NCBI GenBank assembly: GCA_900143615.1
Contig: FREU01000005.1
Location: forward strand, 124,084-188,083
DNA from: Rhodobacteraceae bacterium Alg231-30
Lineage (GTDB): Bacteria > Pseudomonadota > Alphaproteobacteria > Rhodobacterales > Rhodobacteraceae
Direction of reading: 5' to 3'
Length of the DNA: 64,000 bases
Part shown: piece by piece, positions 1 through 7,719 of the stretch
Layout of the letters: every line of letters begins with the position of its first letter
Numbering within the stretch: the stretch's first letter is position 1
The notes under the pieces: model-generated
What the model was told of the DNA's origin: nothing
The model's input: the letters and a program-made list of their open reading frames with translations, nothing else
Database searches by the model: none
Translations under genes and position numbers: made by a program

Positions 1-83
1 CCTAAGACGTACTGGCGCTCTACACAAAACCACCCTTACCATGCTTTCTGAGAGAGGCAGGTTTTGGGTTCAGCAAAACCAAA

Positions 84-118
84 CGCGGCGCCCGTTTTCG
101 AGCGCCGCGCATTTTTTT
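84..118. terminator. GC-rich hairpin terminator
   Basis: Eight-base arms CGCGGCGC and GCGCCGCG pair around a 10-base loop. A run of seven T follows on the plus strand, and a T-rich stretch (TTTGGTTTT) follows on the minus strand. It lies just beyond the dctM stop, so it probably ends dctPQM transcription and may also end a gene entering from the left. Bases 1-83 hold no gene I can support. Confidence 0.75.
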
Positions 119-149
119 AGAGATTAGCCGGTGTCACCGGATAACCCGG

Positions 150-1529
150 TCAGTTGGTGATGATCTCCGGCCCCATAAAGGTGTTGGGCAGGAAGGTCGA
201 AATGATCGGGATATACGTGATCATGATCAGGAAGACGAACAGCACAGCCAGGAACGGCAGCGCGGCGCGCACAACACTCATCATCGGCATTCCGGCCACA
301 CCCGAGGTCACAAACAAGTTGAGACCGACAGGTGGTGTGATCATCCCGATTTCCATGTTCACCACCATAATGATGCCCAAGTGGATCGGATCAATCCCCA
401 ACTGAATAGCGATTGGGAACACCAGCGGCGCCACGATCACCAACAGCCCCGATGGCTCCATGAACTGTCCACCAATCAGCAGGATCACATTCACCACGAT
501 CAGGAACACAATTGGACCAAAGCCTGCGTCCAACATCGCACCAGCGATCTGTTGTGGCACCTGCTGCTCGGTCAGAACATGCTTTAGGATCAGAGCATTG
601 GCGATCACAAACAACAGCGTCACAGTCAGCTTACCAGCTTCAAACAACGTGTGTTTTGTATCCGGATGCACCCATGCCGACACCAGCGCTAAAGGCTTGC
701 GCAGCAGGTTGATCTTTTCACCGCCATTTGCGCCCTCTGACAACGGCCCCATGTCTTTGTAGATGAAAGAGGCAATCAGGAACGAGTAGACAGCCGCCAC
801 AGCCGCAGCTTCAGTTGGCGTAAAGATACCACCGTAAATGCCGCCCAGAATGATTACGATCAGGAACAAGCCCCAGCCCGCGTCGCGCGCAGATTGGAAG
901 ATCTCGGTCCAGCCCAGCCATTCACCTTTGGGCAGGTTCTTTACCTTAGCCATCACGTAAATTGTGACCATCAGCATGATACCGGCCATCAGCCCCGGAA
1001 TAACGCCTGCAAGGAACATCCGCCCCACCGACACTTCCACCGCAGCCGCGTAGACCACCATCACAATCGAAGGCGGGATCAGGATGCCCAAAGTACCCGC
1101 GTTACAGATCACGCCAGCTGCGAATTCCTTGGAATAGCCAACCTGACGCATGCCTGCGATAACGATCGAGCCAATCGCCACAACTGTCGCGGGCGATGAT
1201 CCGGACAAGGCGGCAAACATCATACAGGCAAACACACCTGCAATCGCCAAGCCGCCGGGCAAATGCCCCACACAGGCAATCGAGAAGCGAATGATCCGCC
1301 GCGCCACACCACCCGTCGTCATAAACGACGAGGCCAGAATGAAGAACGGGATCGCCAGCAGGGTAAAGTGCCCTTCAAAGGCTTCAAATAAGGTGCCAGC
1401 CACCGACGCCATTGTGGCATCCGAGAACAGCAACAAGAACATGATCGAGCTCAAACCCAGGCTGACCGCGATAGGAACACCGATCAGCAACAGGCCAATC
1501 ACCATTCCAAACAAAAGGACTACATCCAT
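150..1529 (-). CDS. dctM: TRAP C4-dicarboxylate transporter large permease (DctM)
   Basis: This is the large membrane subunit of a tripartite ATP-independent periplasmic transporter, the ion-coupled channel that takes substrate from the periplasmic receptor DctP. The 459 residues are almost all hydrophobic, with about a dozen helices, and carry DctM-family features such as an N-terminal LLFGMVIGLLLIGVPIA-type helix and glycine/proline-rich reentrant segments (FAALSGSSPATV, GILIPPS, GMITPPVGLN). A long cytoplasmic loop near residues 255-300 is typical of some large permeases. The start overlaps the dctQ stop by one base, so the two are translationally coupled. C4-dicarboxylate specificity is inferred from DctP and from dctBD about 5 kb away. 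Confidence 0.93.
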   Translation of the reverse strand: MDVVLLFGMVIGLLLIGVPIAVSLGLSSIMFLLLFSDATMASVAGTLFEAFEGHFTLLAIPFFILASSFMTTGGVARRIIRFSIACVGHLPGGLAIAGVFACMMFAALSGSSPATVVAIGSIVIAGMRQVGYSKEFAAGVICNAGTLGILIPPSIVMVVYAAAVEVSVGRMFLAGVIPGLMAGIMLMVTIYVMAKVKNLPKGEWLGWTEIFQSARDAGWGLFLIVIILGGIYGGIFTPTEAAAVAAVYSFLIASFIYKDMGPLSEGANGGEKINLLRKPLALVSAWVHPDTKHTLFEAGKLTVTLLFVIANALILKHVLTEQQVPQQIAGAMLDAGFGPIVFLIVVNVILLIGGQFMEPSGLLVIVAPLVFPIAIQLGIDPIHLGIIMVVNMEIGMITPPVGLNLFVTSGVAGMPMMSVVRAALPFLAVLFVFLIMITYIPIISTFLPNTFMGPEIITN

Positions 1530-2194
1530 TATTCGTGCTCCCCTTGCTGCGCGCGGACTTCTTCGATTTCGTCTTCAACTTCATGACTTGCGACCAAACG
1601 ATCGGTCGCCCCCGACCAAATCTGCATCGCGGCTTGGGTAAAGCGCAGCGTCAGCAGGAACATCGACACCGGCAGCACAAGATACGGCACCACTTTGGGT
1701 AATTTTTCGTATTCGTCACCATAGTTGATTAGGTCTTCCAGAAACCGCAGAAAGCCGACCATCGGCACGTCCTGCACCTCATAGAATGACTGCGAGCGGA
1801 ACTTGTCGGCAAACCCCGTGGGGAACCAGCGTCCGGAAGTTGGCGGAAGATCAGCAAACACCGCCCAGTAATCATAGGCGCCTTTGAGCAACAGCAATGA
1901 ATAGATCAGGCAGCAGGCCACTGCGATGATCCCCATGATGCGCGCGGCTGACGGCGACACCATGTTCAGGATGGCATCCACCCCAAGGTGGCTGTGTTTT
2001 TTGACGGCATAAGAGGCTCCTAACAGAACCAACCAGCCAAACATGAACACTGTCAGTTCCAGCGCCCACAAAATATTAGAATTGAACCCGAACCGGGCGA
2101 TTACATTTGCAAATGTCACAAGTGTCATCAGCCCCAGAAGAATCGCGATCAGCGTTTCTTCGATCCGGTCCACAAAGCTATGCGTTTTTTGCAT
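1529..2194 (-). CDS. dctQ: TRAP transporter small permease (DctQ)
   Basis: This is the small four-helix subunit that pairs with DctM. I start it at the ATG at 2194 (MQKTHSFVDRIEE); the in-frame ATG at 2236 would add 14 residues lying inside the intergenic hairpin. The 221 residues show four hydrophobic helices, but the loop between helices 3 and 4 is long (about 70 residues, rich in aromatic and charged residues), and an acidic tail ends in EEVRAQQGEHE. DctQ proteins of the C4-dicarboxylate branch are often longer than other TRAP small subunits. It sits between dctP and dctM in the usual P-Q-M order. Confidence 0.88.
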   Translation of the reverse strand: MQKTHSFVDRIEETLIAILLGLMTLVTFANVIARFGFNSNILWALELTVFMFGWLVLLGASYAVKKHSHLGVDAILNMVSPSAARIMGIIAVACCLIYSLLLLKGAYDYWAVFADLPPTSGRWFPTGFADKFRSQSFYEVQDVPMVGFLRFLEDLINYGDEYEKLPKVVPYLVLPVSMFLLTLRFTQAAMQIWSGATDRLVASHEVEDEIEEVRAQQGEHE

Positions 2195-2223
2195 TGTCCC
2201 GCGTCCCGTAGTCTTTTTGCAAA

Positions 2224-2251
2224 ACGGGCGGGCCACTCGCGGCCCGCCCGT
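2224..2251 (-). terminator. Attenuating hairpin between dctP and dctQ
   Basis: A perfect inverted repeat with 11-base arms (ACGGGCGGGCC / GGCCCGCCCGT) and a 6-base loop lies between the dctP stop and the dctQ start. On the minus strand it is followed by TTTT. Such elements commonly let the periplasmic receptor be made in excess over the membrane subunits, by partial termination or by protecting the dctP mRNA 3' end. Confidence 0.7.
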
Positions 2252-2287
2252 CCGATAATCTAGGAAATTACATCTTATTTCAGACGT

Positions 2288-3292
2288 TTACATCGAAGCG
2301 TTAATCGCTTGTGCCGCGTCGATGTTTTCCTGACCGACGTCGCCTGAGAACTTGTCCCAAACCGGCATCATGGTCTCAACCCACTCTTGGCGCTGATCTG
2401 CATCCAATGTGCGCACGACACCGCCGGCAGCGATCACTGCTTCTTTGGCCGCTTCGTTCACTTTGAAGGATTCAGAGTTACGTGTTTCGGTCACTTCAGT
2501 CATGATGGTCAGGAACTGATCACGTACCGCAGGATCAAGGCTGTCGAGCCAGTCAACGCTGGTCACAACCAGATAGTCGATGACGCCGTGGTTGGTTTCA
2601 GTTGTGCCGTCCTGAACTTCAAAGAACTTCTTGCCATAGATGTTGGACCAGGTGTTCTCTTGTCCGTCCACAACGCCCTGCTGCAGCGCGCCGTATACTT
2701 CGGAGAAGGCCATTTTCTGTGGGCTACCACCAATGGCTTCCATTTGCGCAACCAGAACGTCGCTGGACTGTACACGGAACTTCAAACCATTGGCATCGGT
2801 TGGTGACACCAGCGGCACGTTTGCTGACATCTGCTTCATGCCATTGTGCCAGTAGGCCAGACCCTGCAGGCCGCGGCGCTGCATGCTGTCCAGCATGGCT
2901 TGACCAGCGTCAGAAGCTTGGAACGCATCAACAGCATCAATGTCTTTGAACATGAAAGGCAAATCAAAGATGCGGAACTGTTTGGTGAACTTTTCGAACT
3001 TGGACAGCGAAGGTGCAGCCAATTGAACGTCGCCCTGCAGCATCGCTTCCAGAACTTTGTTGTCGTTATACAGCGTGGAGTTCGGGAAAACTTCCATGCA
3101 CATGACGCCATTCATTTCATCGTTCACGCGCTGCTCAAGCAATGAGGCAGCAATGCCTTTGGGGTGCTTGTCAGTGTTGGTCACATGCGCAAATTTGACG
3201 ACGATTTCGCCCTCTTCACACGCAGCAGAAGCAAAGGTGGCACCTGTCACAGTCAATGCAAGTGCGGTGGCAGCGGTTGTCAAAAATTTCAT
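2288..3292 (-). CDS. dctP: TRAP C4-dicarboxylate periplasmic receptor (DctP)
   Basis: This is the periplasmic solute receptor that delivers C4-dicarboxylates such as malate, succinate and fumarate to DctQM. The 334 residues begin with a Sec signal peptide (basic MKF, hydrophobic core, ATFASA cleavage site near residue 23). DctP hallmarks are present: the substrate-binding arginine region FRVQSSDVLVAQ, the QENTWSNI block, and NHGVIDYLVV, all resembling the Rhodobacter DctP branch. A strong ribosome site (GGGGAGGAG) precedes the ATG. It is first in dctPQM. An alternative is a related organic acid receptor, but the QENTWSNIY and RVQSSD blocks favour C4-dicarboxylates. Confidence 0.92.
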   Translation of the reverse strand: MKFLTTAATALALTVTGATFASAACEEGEIVVKFAHVTNTDKHPKGIAASLLEQRVNDEMNGVMCMEVFPNSTLYNDNKVLEAMLQGDVQLAAPSLSKFEKFTKQFRIFDLPFMFKDIDAVDAFQASDAGQAMLDSMQRRGLQGLAYWHNGMKQMSANVPLVSPTDANGLKFRVQSSDVLVAQMEAIGGSPQKMAFSEVYGALQQGVVDGQENTWSNIYGKKFFEVQDGTTETNHGVIDYLVVTSVDWLDSLDPAVRDQFLTIMTEVTETRNSESFKVNEAAKEAVIAAGGVVRTLDADQRQEWVETMMPVWDKFSGDVGQENIDAAQAINASM

Positions 3293-3370
3293 CGGGTCTC
3301 CTCCCCATTTTTTATCGCAGTCACTTCACGCGCCCTCGGGCGCCGAATGAGCAAACTTTGGCCTGCCCGT

Positions 3371-3399
3371 ATTATCCTCTCAACAATTTGTTCACTCAA
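3371..3399 (-). promoter_or_regulatory. Predicted sigma-70-type promoter of dctPQM
   Basis: Read on the minus strand, TTGAGT (3399-3394) and GATAAT (3376-3371) are separated by exactly 17 bases. This would start transcription near 3363, about 70 bases before the dctP ATG. I looked for a sigma-54 GG-N10-GC pair in this interval and found none with the right spacing. Confidence 0.55.
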
Positions 3400-3482
3400 G
3401 CATTCAAATTAAAATAAAGCGATTAATATTAGCCAGTTAGAAGGTAAAGATAATTTTCAAAACTAGCTCAAAAACGCGACCT

Positions 3483-3531
3483 GTGCGAAGTTTCGCACGA
3501 GTGCGCAGCCCCATGTGCGAAAAATCGCACA
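3483..3531. promoter_or_regulatory. Two tandem GTGCGAA/TTCGCAC palindromes, candidate DctD sites
   Basis: Site 1 (3483-3498) is GTGCGAA-GT-TTCGCAC, a perfect 7-2-7 repeat. Site 2 (3514-3531) is TGTGCGA-AAAA-TCGCACA, a perfect 7-4-7 repeat. Their centres are 32 bases apart, about three helical turns, so they face the same side of the DNA. They lie roughly 127 and 159 bases upstream of the predicted dctP start. The sequence resembles, from memory, rhizobial DctD sites upstream of dctA (TGTGCGG...CCGCACA). Confidence 0.55.
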
Positions 3532-3667
3532 CACAACATCAAAGAATATGATCGCAATCCTGCCAACTGATTCGCCGAATCAACTTCTTCCTTCGGTGAT
3601 TCGATGCATTGACCCTCCAGCCAACCGCTCTAAGGTGGCCAAGCTATCCCTTTCAAATGATCCAATT

Positions 3668-4753
3668 ATGTCCCAGACCTCTTCGCCCCCCAAAGCCTCA
3701 AGCATTTCCCCACAGTCGCGTCGCCACAACGAAATGCGGCGCGCAGCACTACAGGCCCACCCGGAGTTGGCCCAACTAACGGGCCCGCAACCGCTTACAG
3801 CCCTGGCTTTGCCGATTTTGCTGGCTGTGCACTGGGGCATTGCTTGGCTTGTGTCAGACGGCGGGCTGCTTCTAGTGGGCCTGACCGCCTTTGTGGTTGG
3901 GCAGCTGGTCTATCATTCCGCCTCTTCTCTGATCCACGAAACCTGCCACAAACTGGTCTTTCGCGGCCCGCGCGCCAAGCTAGGCTTTGATCTGGGGCTT
4001 GAGTTTATTCTGTCCTCATACGGCAAATCGCTGACCTATCAGCACCAGCACGTCACCAGCCACCACCCCTTTGTGGGAGACTATGAGCGCGACTATGAAC
4101 ATGAAGACATCTGCGCGCTGCAGGCGCGTCAAACCGTCTATCGCACCAAACCGCACCTGCAACGCCTGTTCACCGCGATGACTCTGTTCTTGCACGCGCT
4201 GCCACTGGGCTCGGTCTTCATCGCAGGCCAAATCATGCCGCGCCTGTACCGCTGGGCCTCTGGCCGCCCCAACCGCGACCCGCAGCCCCGCTTTTCCGGC
4301 ACCGCGCCCACATCCCAGGACATGCGCCCCTTTATTGCGGTGTCGCTGCTGTCAAACCTAACGCTTCTCTTCCTGCTCGGCCCTTGGGCGCTGCTCTACC
4401 ACATCTGGTCGCTGTCGTTTTTCCTAGGCAAGCTTGGCATCTCCAACCTCGGCCAATCTCTCTCTGAACACCCCGGTGACGATCTGGTGAACCCGACCCG
4501 CTCCACCTACGGCCCAATCAACTGGCTGCTGTTCAACACAGGCTACCATAACGAACACCACAGCTTTCCAAACGTCGCATGGACCCGCCTACCAACCCTG
4601 CGACGCGTCGCCCCCGAAGTGTTCCACGCCGAAGCCGAGCGCACTTATATCGGAGCTTGGTGGGATCATATTCGCAATAACTTCTCCCCCAGCCGCAATC
4701 TGGAAATCCACAAAACCGACCAACTGCCGCGCTGTCAGGGCACCCAACCCTGA
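3668..4753 (+). CDS. Membrane fatty acid / sphingolipid-type desaturase
   Basis: This is a di-iron membrane desaturase or hydroxylase acting on acyl chains. The protein of 361 residues has the three histidine boxes: HETCH (90-94), HQHVTSHH (126-133) and HNEHHSFP (294-300). Hydrophobic pairs sit near 44-85, 170-190 and 222-255. The NEHHSFPNVAWTRLP block resembles the delta-4 sphingolipid desaturase branch more than acyl-ACP desaturases. I start at ATG 3668 (MSQTSSPP); the longer open frame from 3515 adds 51 residues without membrane or family character and would cover the palindromes. It stands alone between dctP (divergent) and an MFS gene (convergent). The substrate cannot be told from sequence. 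Confidence 0.8.
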   Translation: MSQTSSPPKASSISPQSRRHNEMRRAALQAHPELAQLTGPQPLTALALPILLAVHWGIAWLVSDGGLLLVGLTAFVVGQLVYHSASSLIHETCHKLVFRGPRAKLGFDLGLEFILSSYGKSLTYQHQHVTSHHPFVGDYERDYEHEDICALQARQTVYRTKPHLQRLFTAMTLFLHALPLGSVFIAGQIMPRLYRWASGRPNRDPQPRFSGTAPTSQDMRPFIAVSLLSNLTLLFLLGPWALLYHIWSLSFFLGKLGISNLGQSLSEHPGDDLVNPTRSTYGPINWLLFNTGYHNEHHSFPNVAWTRLPTLRRVAPEVFHAEAERTYIGAWWDHIRNNFSPSRNLEIHKTDQLPRCQGTQP

Positions 4754-4781
4754 CACGCCAGCACAAGCCCGCGCTTTTTGG

Positions 4782-4836
4782 TGCTTCAAATACCTTGGGG
4801 GAGTCGCCTTGGCGACGGGGGCAAAGCCCCCTTTCC
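4782..4836 (+). repeat. Interspersed G-rich palindromic element, copy A
   Basis: The sequence begins TGCTTCAAATACCTTGGGGG, then has the hairpins GTCGCC-tt-GGCGAC (4803-4816) and GGGGGC-aaa-GCCCCC (4817-4831). The leading motif and the G5...C5 pair recur at 19803-19840 and, inverted, at 26228-26270. Here it lies between convergent genes and may also act as a terminator. Confidence 0.65.
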
Positions 4837-4847
4837 CTAAAACGTAC

Positions 4848-6002
4848 CTAACGCGGCTTGCCTAGAGCACTGCCAAACACCACAACAAACAGCGCCATCA
4901 CCCCCAACAGCCCATAAGAGAGCTTCAGCGAACTGGCCGCCGCCACAAACCCCATGATCGGCGGTCCCAACAGGATCCCGCCATAGCCAAAGGTCGCCAC
5001 ACTTGCGATCGCCTGACCCGGAGGGATTTCCGGATCATTAGCCGCGCGACTGAAAGCCAACGGGATAATCAACGCATAGCCAAACCCCATCAGAACAAAC
5101 CCGACAAGAATGCCAAACACAGTTGGGCTCAGCACCACAAATCCCGCACCAATTGCCGCAATCAGACCACTGGCGCGCGCGATCATGACCGGCCCGCTCA
5201 GACGGTTCACCCAGCCGCCCAACAGGCGCATGACCACCATCGCAACAGAAAACACCGTATATCCAATCGCGGCCCATTCTTCCGGTGCCCCGCCTTCGTC
5301 GCGCAGATAAATCGCCCCCCAATCGGCCATCGCGCCTTCGCCCATCGAGGCACAGAATGCCACCAAACCCGCCAGAACCAACGCGCCCTTGGGCAGGCTA
5401 AAGGCTGGCCCTCTTGCTTCTCCTGAAACTTCAGAGCGCCATCCGCATGCGCCAAGCACCAAGGTCACCGCCAACAAAACGCCCCCTGCAATCAGGAAAT
5501 GCAGCAACAGCCCCGCCTCGGCACGAATTGCCAGATAGCCGCTGCCTGCCCCCAACCCCGCCCCCAGTGACCACATCGCGTGATAGGTCGACATCTGCGC
5601 GCGTTTGGCCCAGCGCTCGACTTCAGCCCCCCAGGCATTCATCGCCACATCCATCGCACCATGAAAGGCACCGAAGAAAAACAGCACCACGCCCAGCGTG
5701 ATGACTGAAGGCGCCAGCGCCAATCCGATTAAGGCCACCGCGTTCAGCACACCCAACACCCGCGTGAGTTGGGCCGCCCCCAGCTTGTCACTGAACCGGC
5801 CGGCAATTGGAAACGCACAGATCGCCCCCGCCGCCATCAACAACAGCAATGTGCCAAGCGACGCATGGCTGAGCTCATGCAGGTCTTTGGCGGCGGGAAT
5901 ACGCGACGCCCAAATGCCAAACAGTCCGCCGTTTAGCGCAAACATCGCGGCCACTGCGCGCCAATGACGCCCACGCCGCGGCGCGTCCGGTTCATACTTC
6001 AA
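4848..6002 (-). CDS. MFS transporter, YbjJ-like
   Basis: This is a twelve-helix major facilitator permease with no assigned substrate. The N-terminal half has FALNGGLFGIWASRIPAAKD and GAMDVAMNAWGAEVE, a combination typical of the YbjJ-like MFS branch. I prefer the TTG start at 6002 (LKYEPDAPRRG): it has a GAGG ribosome site eight bases upstream and begins after the upstream stop at 6031. The ATG at 6068 would give 406 residues with a 22-residue basic extension and a 38-base overlap, and its AGAGG abuts the ATG with no spacing. The gene follows the ACT-domain gene on the same strand and converges on the desaturase. Confidence 0.8.
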   Translation of the reverse strand: MKYEPDAPRRGRHWRAVAAMFALNGGLFGIWASRIPAAKDLHELSHASLGTLLLLMAAGAICAFPIAGRFSDKLGAAQLTRVLGVLNAVALIGLALAPSVITLGVVLFFFGAFHGAMDVAMNAWGAEVERWAKRAQMSTYHAMWSLGAGLGAGSGYLAIRAEAGLLLHFLIAGGVLLAVTLVLGACGWRSEVSGEARGPAFSLPKGALVLAGLVAFCASMGEGAMADWGAIYLRDEGGAPEEWAAIGYTVFSVAMVVMRLLGGWVNRLSGPVMIARASGLIAAIGAGFVVLSPTVFGILVGFVLMGFGYALIIPLAFSRAANDPEIPPGQAIASVATFGYGGILLGPPIMGFVAAASSLKLSYGLLGVMALFVVVFGSALGKPR

Positions 6003-6030
6003 AGGCGTATCCCTCGCTGGAACGCACGCG

Positions 6031-6468
6031 TTAGGCCTTAGCAGACCCCGAACCGCGCGTTTTTTCATCCTCTTGCAGCGACCTTAGGACATCCAAGGCC
6101 TGTTGCGCCATCTCTGCGGGTACAAAAACATGATCATGGTGATAGGCAGCCACCATATTGCAGGCTATGCCCTGCGCGCCCAGCGCCGAGGCCACCGCCG
6201 CCGTCAGCCCGACACCTTCCAGCGAAGAATAGACATTCAGGGTGATGCAACACATCGGATGATCACACTCCAGCCCTGCACCGCTGGCGATCTCTTTGGT
6301 CAGGATCAGCGACACGCCTTCCGCTTCGCGATACATGCACTGCGCCTGCGCCAGCAACGGCGCGGCGGCGGTCATGTCGGGCAGAATAGCAAAAACAAAC
6401 TGACCGGATTGCAGCTCGGGCGTCATACCCGAAATCATCTCATGCGCACTGCTGACAACATCATTCAT
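6031..6468 (-). CDS. ACT-domain protein (DUF2241-like)
   Basis: A 145-residue soluble protein that matches, by eye, the small ACT_7/DUF2241 family: an N-terminal FAILPD strand, LILTKEIAS in the middle, then ITLNVYSSLEGVGLTAAVASALGAQGIACNMVAAYHHDH in two short ACT-like units. ACT domains usually bind amino acids or other small ligands; the role of this family is not known to me. It lies between dctD and the MFS gene on the same strand, so it could be co-transcribed with the permease downstream. Confidence 0.75.
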   Translation of the reverse strand: MNDVVSSAHEMISGMTPELQSGQFVFAILPDMTAAAPLLAQAQCMYREAEGVSLILTKEIASGAGLECDHPMCCITLNVYSSLEGVGLTAAVASALGAQGIACNMVAAYHHDHVFVPAEMAQQALDVLRSLQEDEKTRGSGSAKA

Positions 6469-6492
6469 GGCGAGGCTCCAAAACGAAGGGAT

Positions 6493-7719
6493 CTACCGGA
6501 ACTCTTCCGGCTTTAGCCCGTATTTCTCAAGCTTGTCATACATCGTGCGTCGCGACAATTTCAGCGTCTGCGCCGCCGCGGTTGCGCGCCCCTGATGTTT
6601 ACGCAAAGCCTCGGCCAGCAAAGAGCGCTCAACCTGTGCCATCTGCTCCGCCAACCCCAAGCCCTCTTCACGGCTCTCCTCATCAGGCAGCCCCAAAGCA
6701 AACCGCATCGCCGCGCTCATCAGCGAGCGCGCATTGCCGGGCCAGTCCCGTGCGATCAGGTTTGAAATGACCTCCGAAGTGATCTCGGGCGGATGCACCG
6801 CGGATTGTTCTGCCGCCTGCGCCACATAATGGCGAAACAGCTCGGGAATGTCTTCGGGACGTTCGGCCAGTGTGGGAATACGCACCTGCAATACATCCAG
6901 CCGATAAAACAGATCCGCGTGCAGCTGTCCGCTCTGCACCGCCTCTTCCAACTTAGCCGCACTGCCAAAAATTAACCGCGGGTGCTCGTCCTGCTCCATC
7001 AGTTGCAGCAAGACAAACTGCGTCTCAAGCGGCATCGACTGGATTTCGTCCAGAAACAAACTGCCGCCCGCGGCATCGGCCACGGCTTTCTCAAACCGCT
7101 CGGGCTCCATGCCAGCCGCTGAATGTTTGCCAAACGGCCCCTCACTCAGAGGCGAGCATTGATGAATAACCTCCGCAACTTTGGAAATGCCCGTTCCCGG
7201 CGCCCCTGTAACCAAAACCTCGGCACTAATGCGCGCCACACGGCGGGCGTCCTGTCGCAATGTCTCAGCCTGCACCGAGGTGCCATGTAACCACCGCGCC
7301 GCCGCATCGCCGGTTTCCAGCTGCACCTTGAGACGGCGGTTCTCAAGCGCCATCCCCCGTGCCTTCACGGCGCGCGCAATCACCGGCACCAAATCCGCCG
7401 GACCACAGGGTTTTTCCAAAAACCCGAACGCCCCTTGCGCCATCGCCCGTACCGCCATCGGGATATCGCCTTCGCCGGTGAGTAAAACCACCGGCAGCTC
7501 GGCATCGGTTTGTTGTGTATATTTCAGCAAATGAAACCCGTCGCGCCCGGGCATGCGCATATCCGACAGGATCACACCGGCAAAATTGGGTGTGATATGA
7601 TCCTTGGCTTCGACAAACGACCCCGCTGCCAGCACCGGATAGTCTTCCAACTCCAGCGTCTGTGTGAGCGCCTCGCGTACCATCGGATCATCATCCACCA
7701 CCAAGACAGGCGCCGTCAT
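6493..7719 (-). CDS. dctD: DctD-type response regulator with degenerate AAA+ domain
   Basis: This is the response regulator partner of DctB. The receiver domain (1-120) is intact, with the acidic pocket DDD near 9-11, phospho-acceptor Asp53 in LSDMRMPG, and Lys103. The central domain keeps Walker B (GGSLFLDEI, about 218-226), the arginine region (LFYRLDVLQVRIP) and a Fis-like helix-turn-helix at 370-405. Walker A reads GAPGTGISK (172-180), with Ile where the catalytic Lys should be. The segment between Walker A and B is about 23 residues shorter than in NtrC and has no GAFTGA loop. It should therefore not activate sigma-54. Its ATG overlaps the dctB stop by 4 bases. Confidence 0.87.
   Translation of the reverse strand: MTAPVLVVDDDPMVREALTQTLELEDYPVLAAGSFVEAKDHITPNFAGVILSDMRMPGRDGFHLLKYTQQTDAELPVVLLTGEGDIPMAVRAMAQGAFGFLEKPCGPADLVPVIARAVKARGMALENRRLKVQLETGDAAARWLHGTSVQAETLRQDARRVARISAEVLVTGAPGTGISKVAEVIHQCSPLSEGPFGKHSAAGMEPERFEKAVADAAGGSLFLDEIQSMPLETQFVLLQLMEQDEHPRLIFGSAAKLEEAVQSGQLHADLFYRLDVLQVRIPTLAERPEDIPELFRHYVAQAAEQSAVHPPEITSEVISNLIARDWPGNARSLMSAAMRFALGLPDEESREEGLGLAEQMAQVERSLLAEALRKHQGRATAAAQTLKLSRRTMYDKLEKYGLKPEEFR

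Larger units (their letters stand above)
3293..3667. other. Divergent intergenic region between dctP and the desaturase gene
   Basis: This 375-base stretch holds no gene I can support. It contains the dctP promoter (3371-3399), an AT-rich block (about 3405-3470) and two tandem palindromes (3483-3531). An in-frame open stretch upstream of the desaturase ATG at 3668 runs through the palindromes and has no coding look. Confidence 0.7.

Noticed and set aside
3293..3480. Sigma-54 promoter for dctP
   Set aside because: The only GG...GC candidates on the minus strand (near 3350-3370) have spacings of 9 or 13, not 10.
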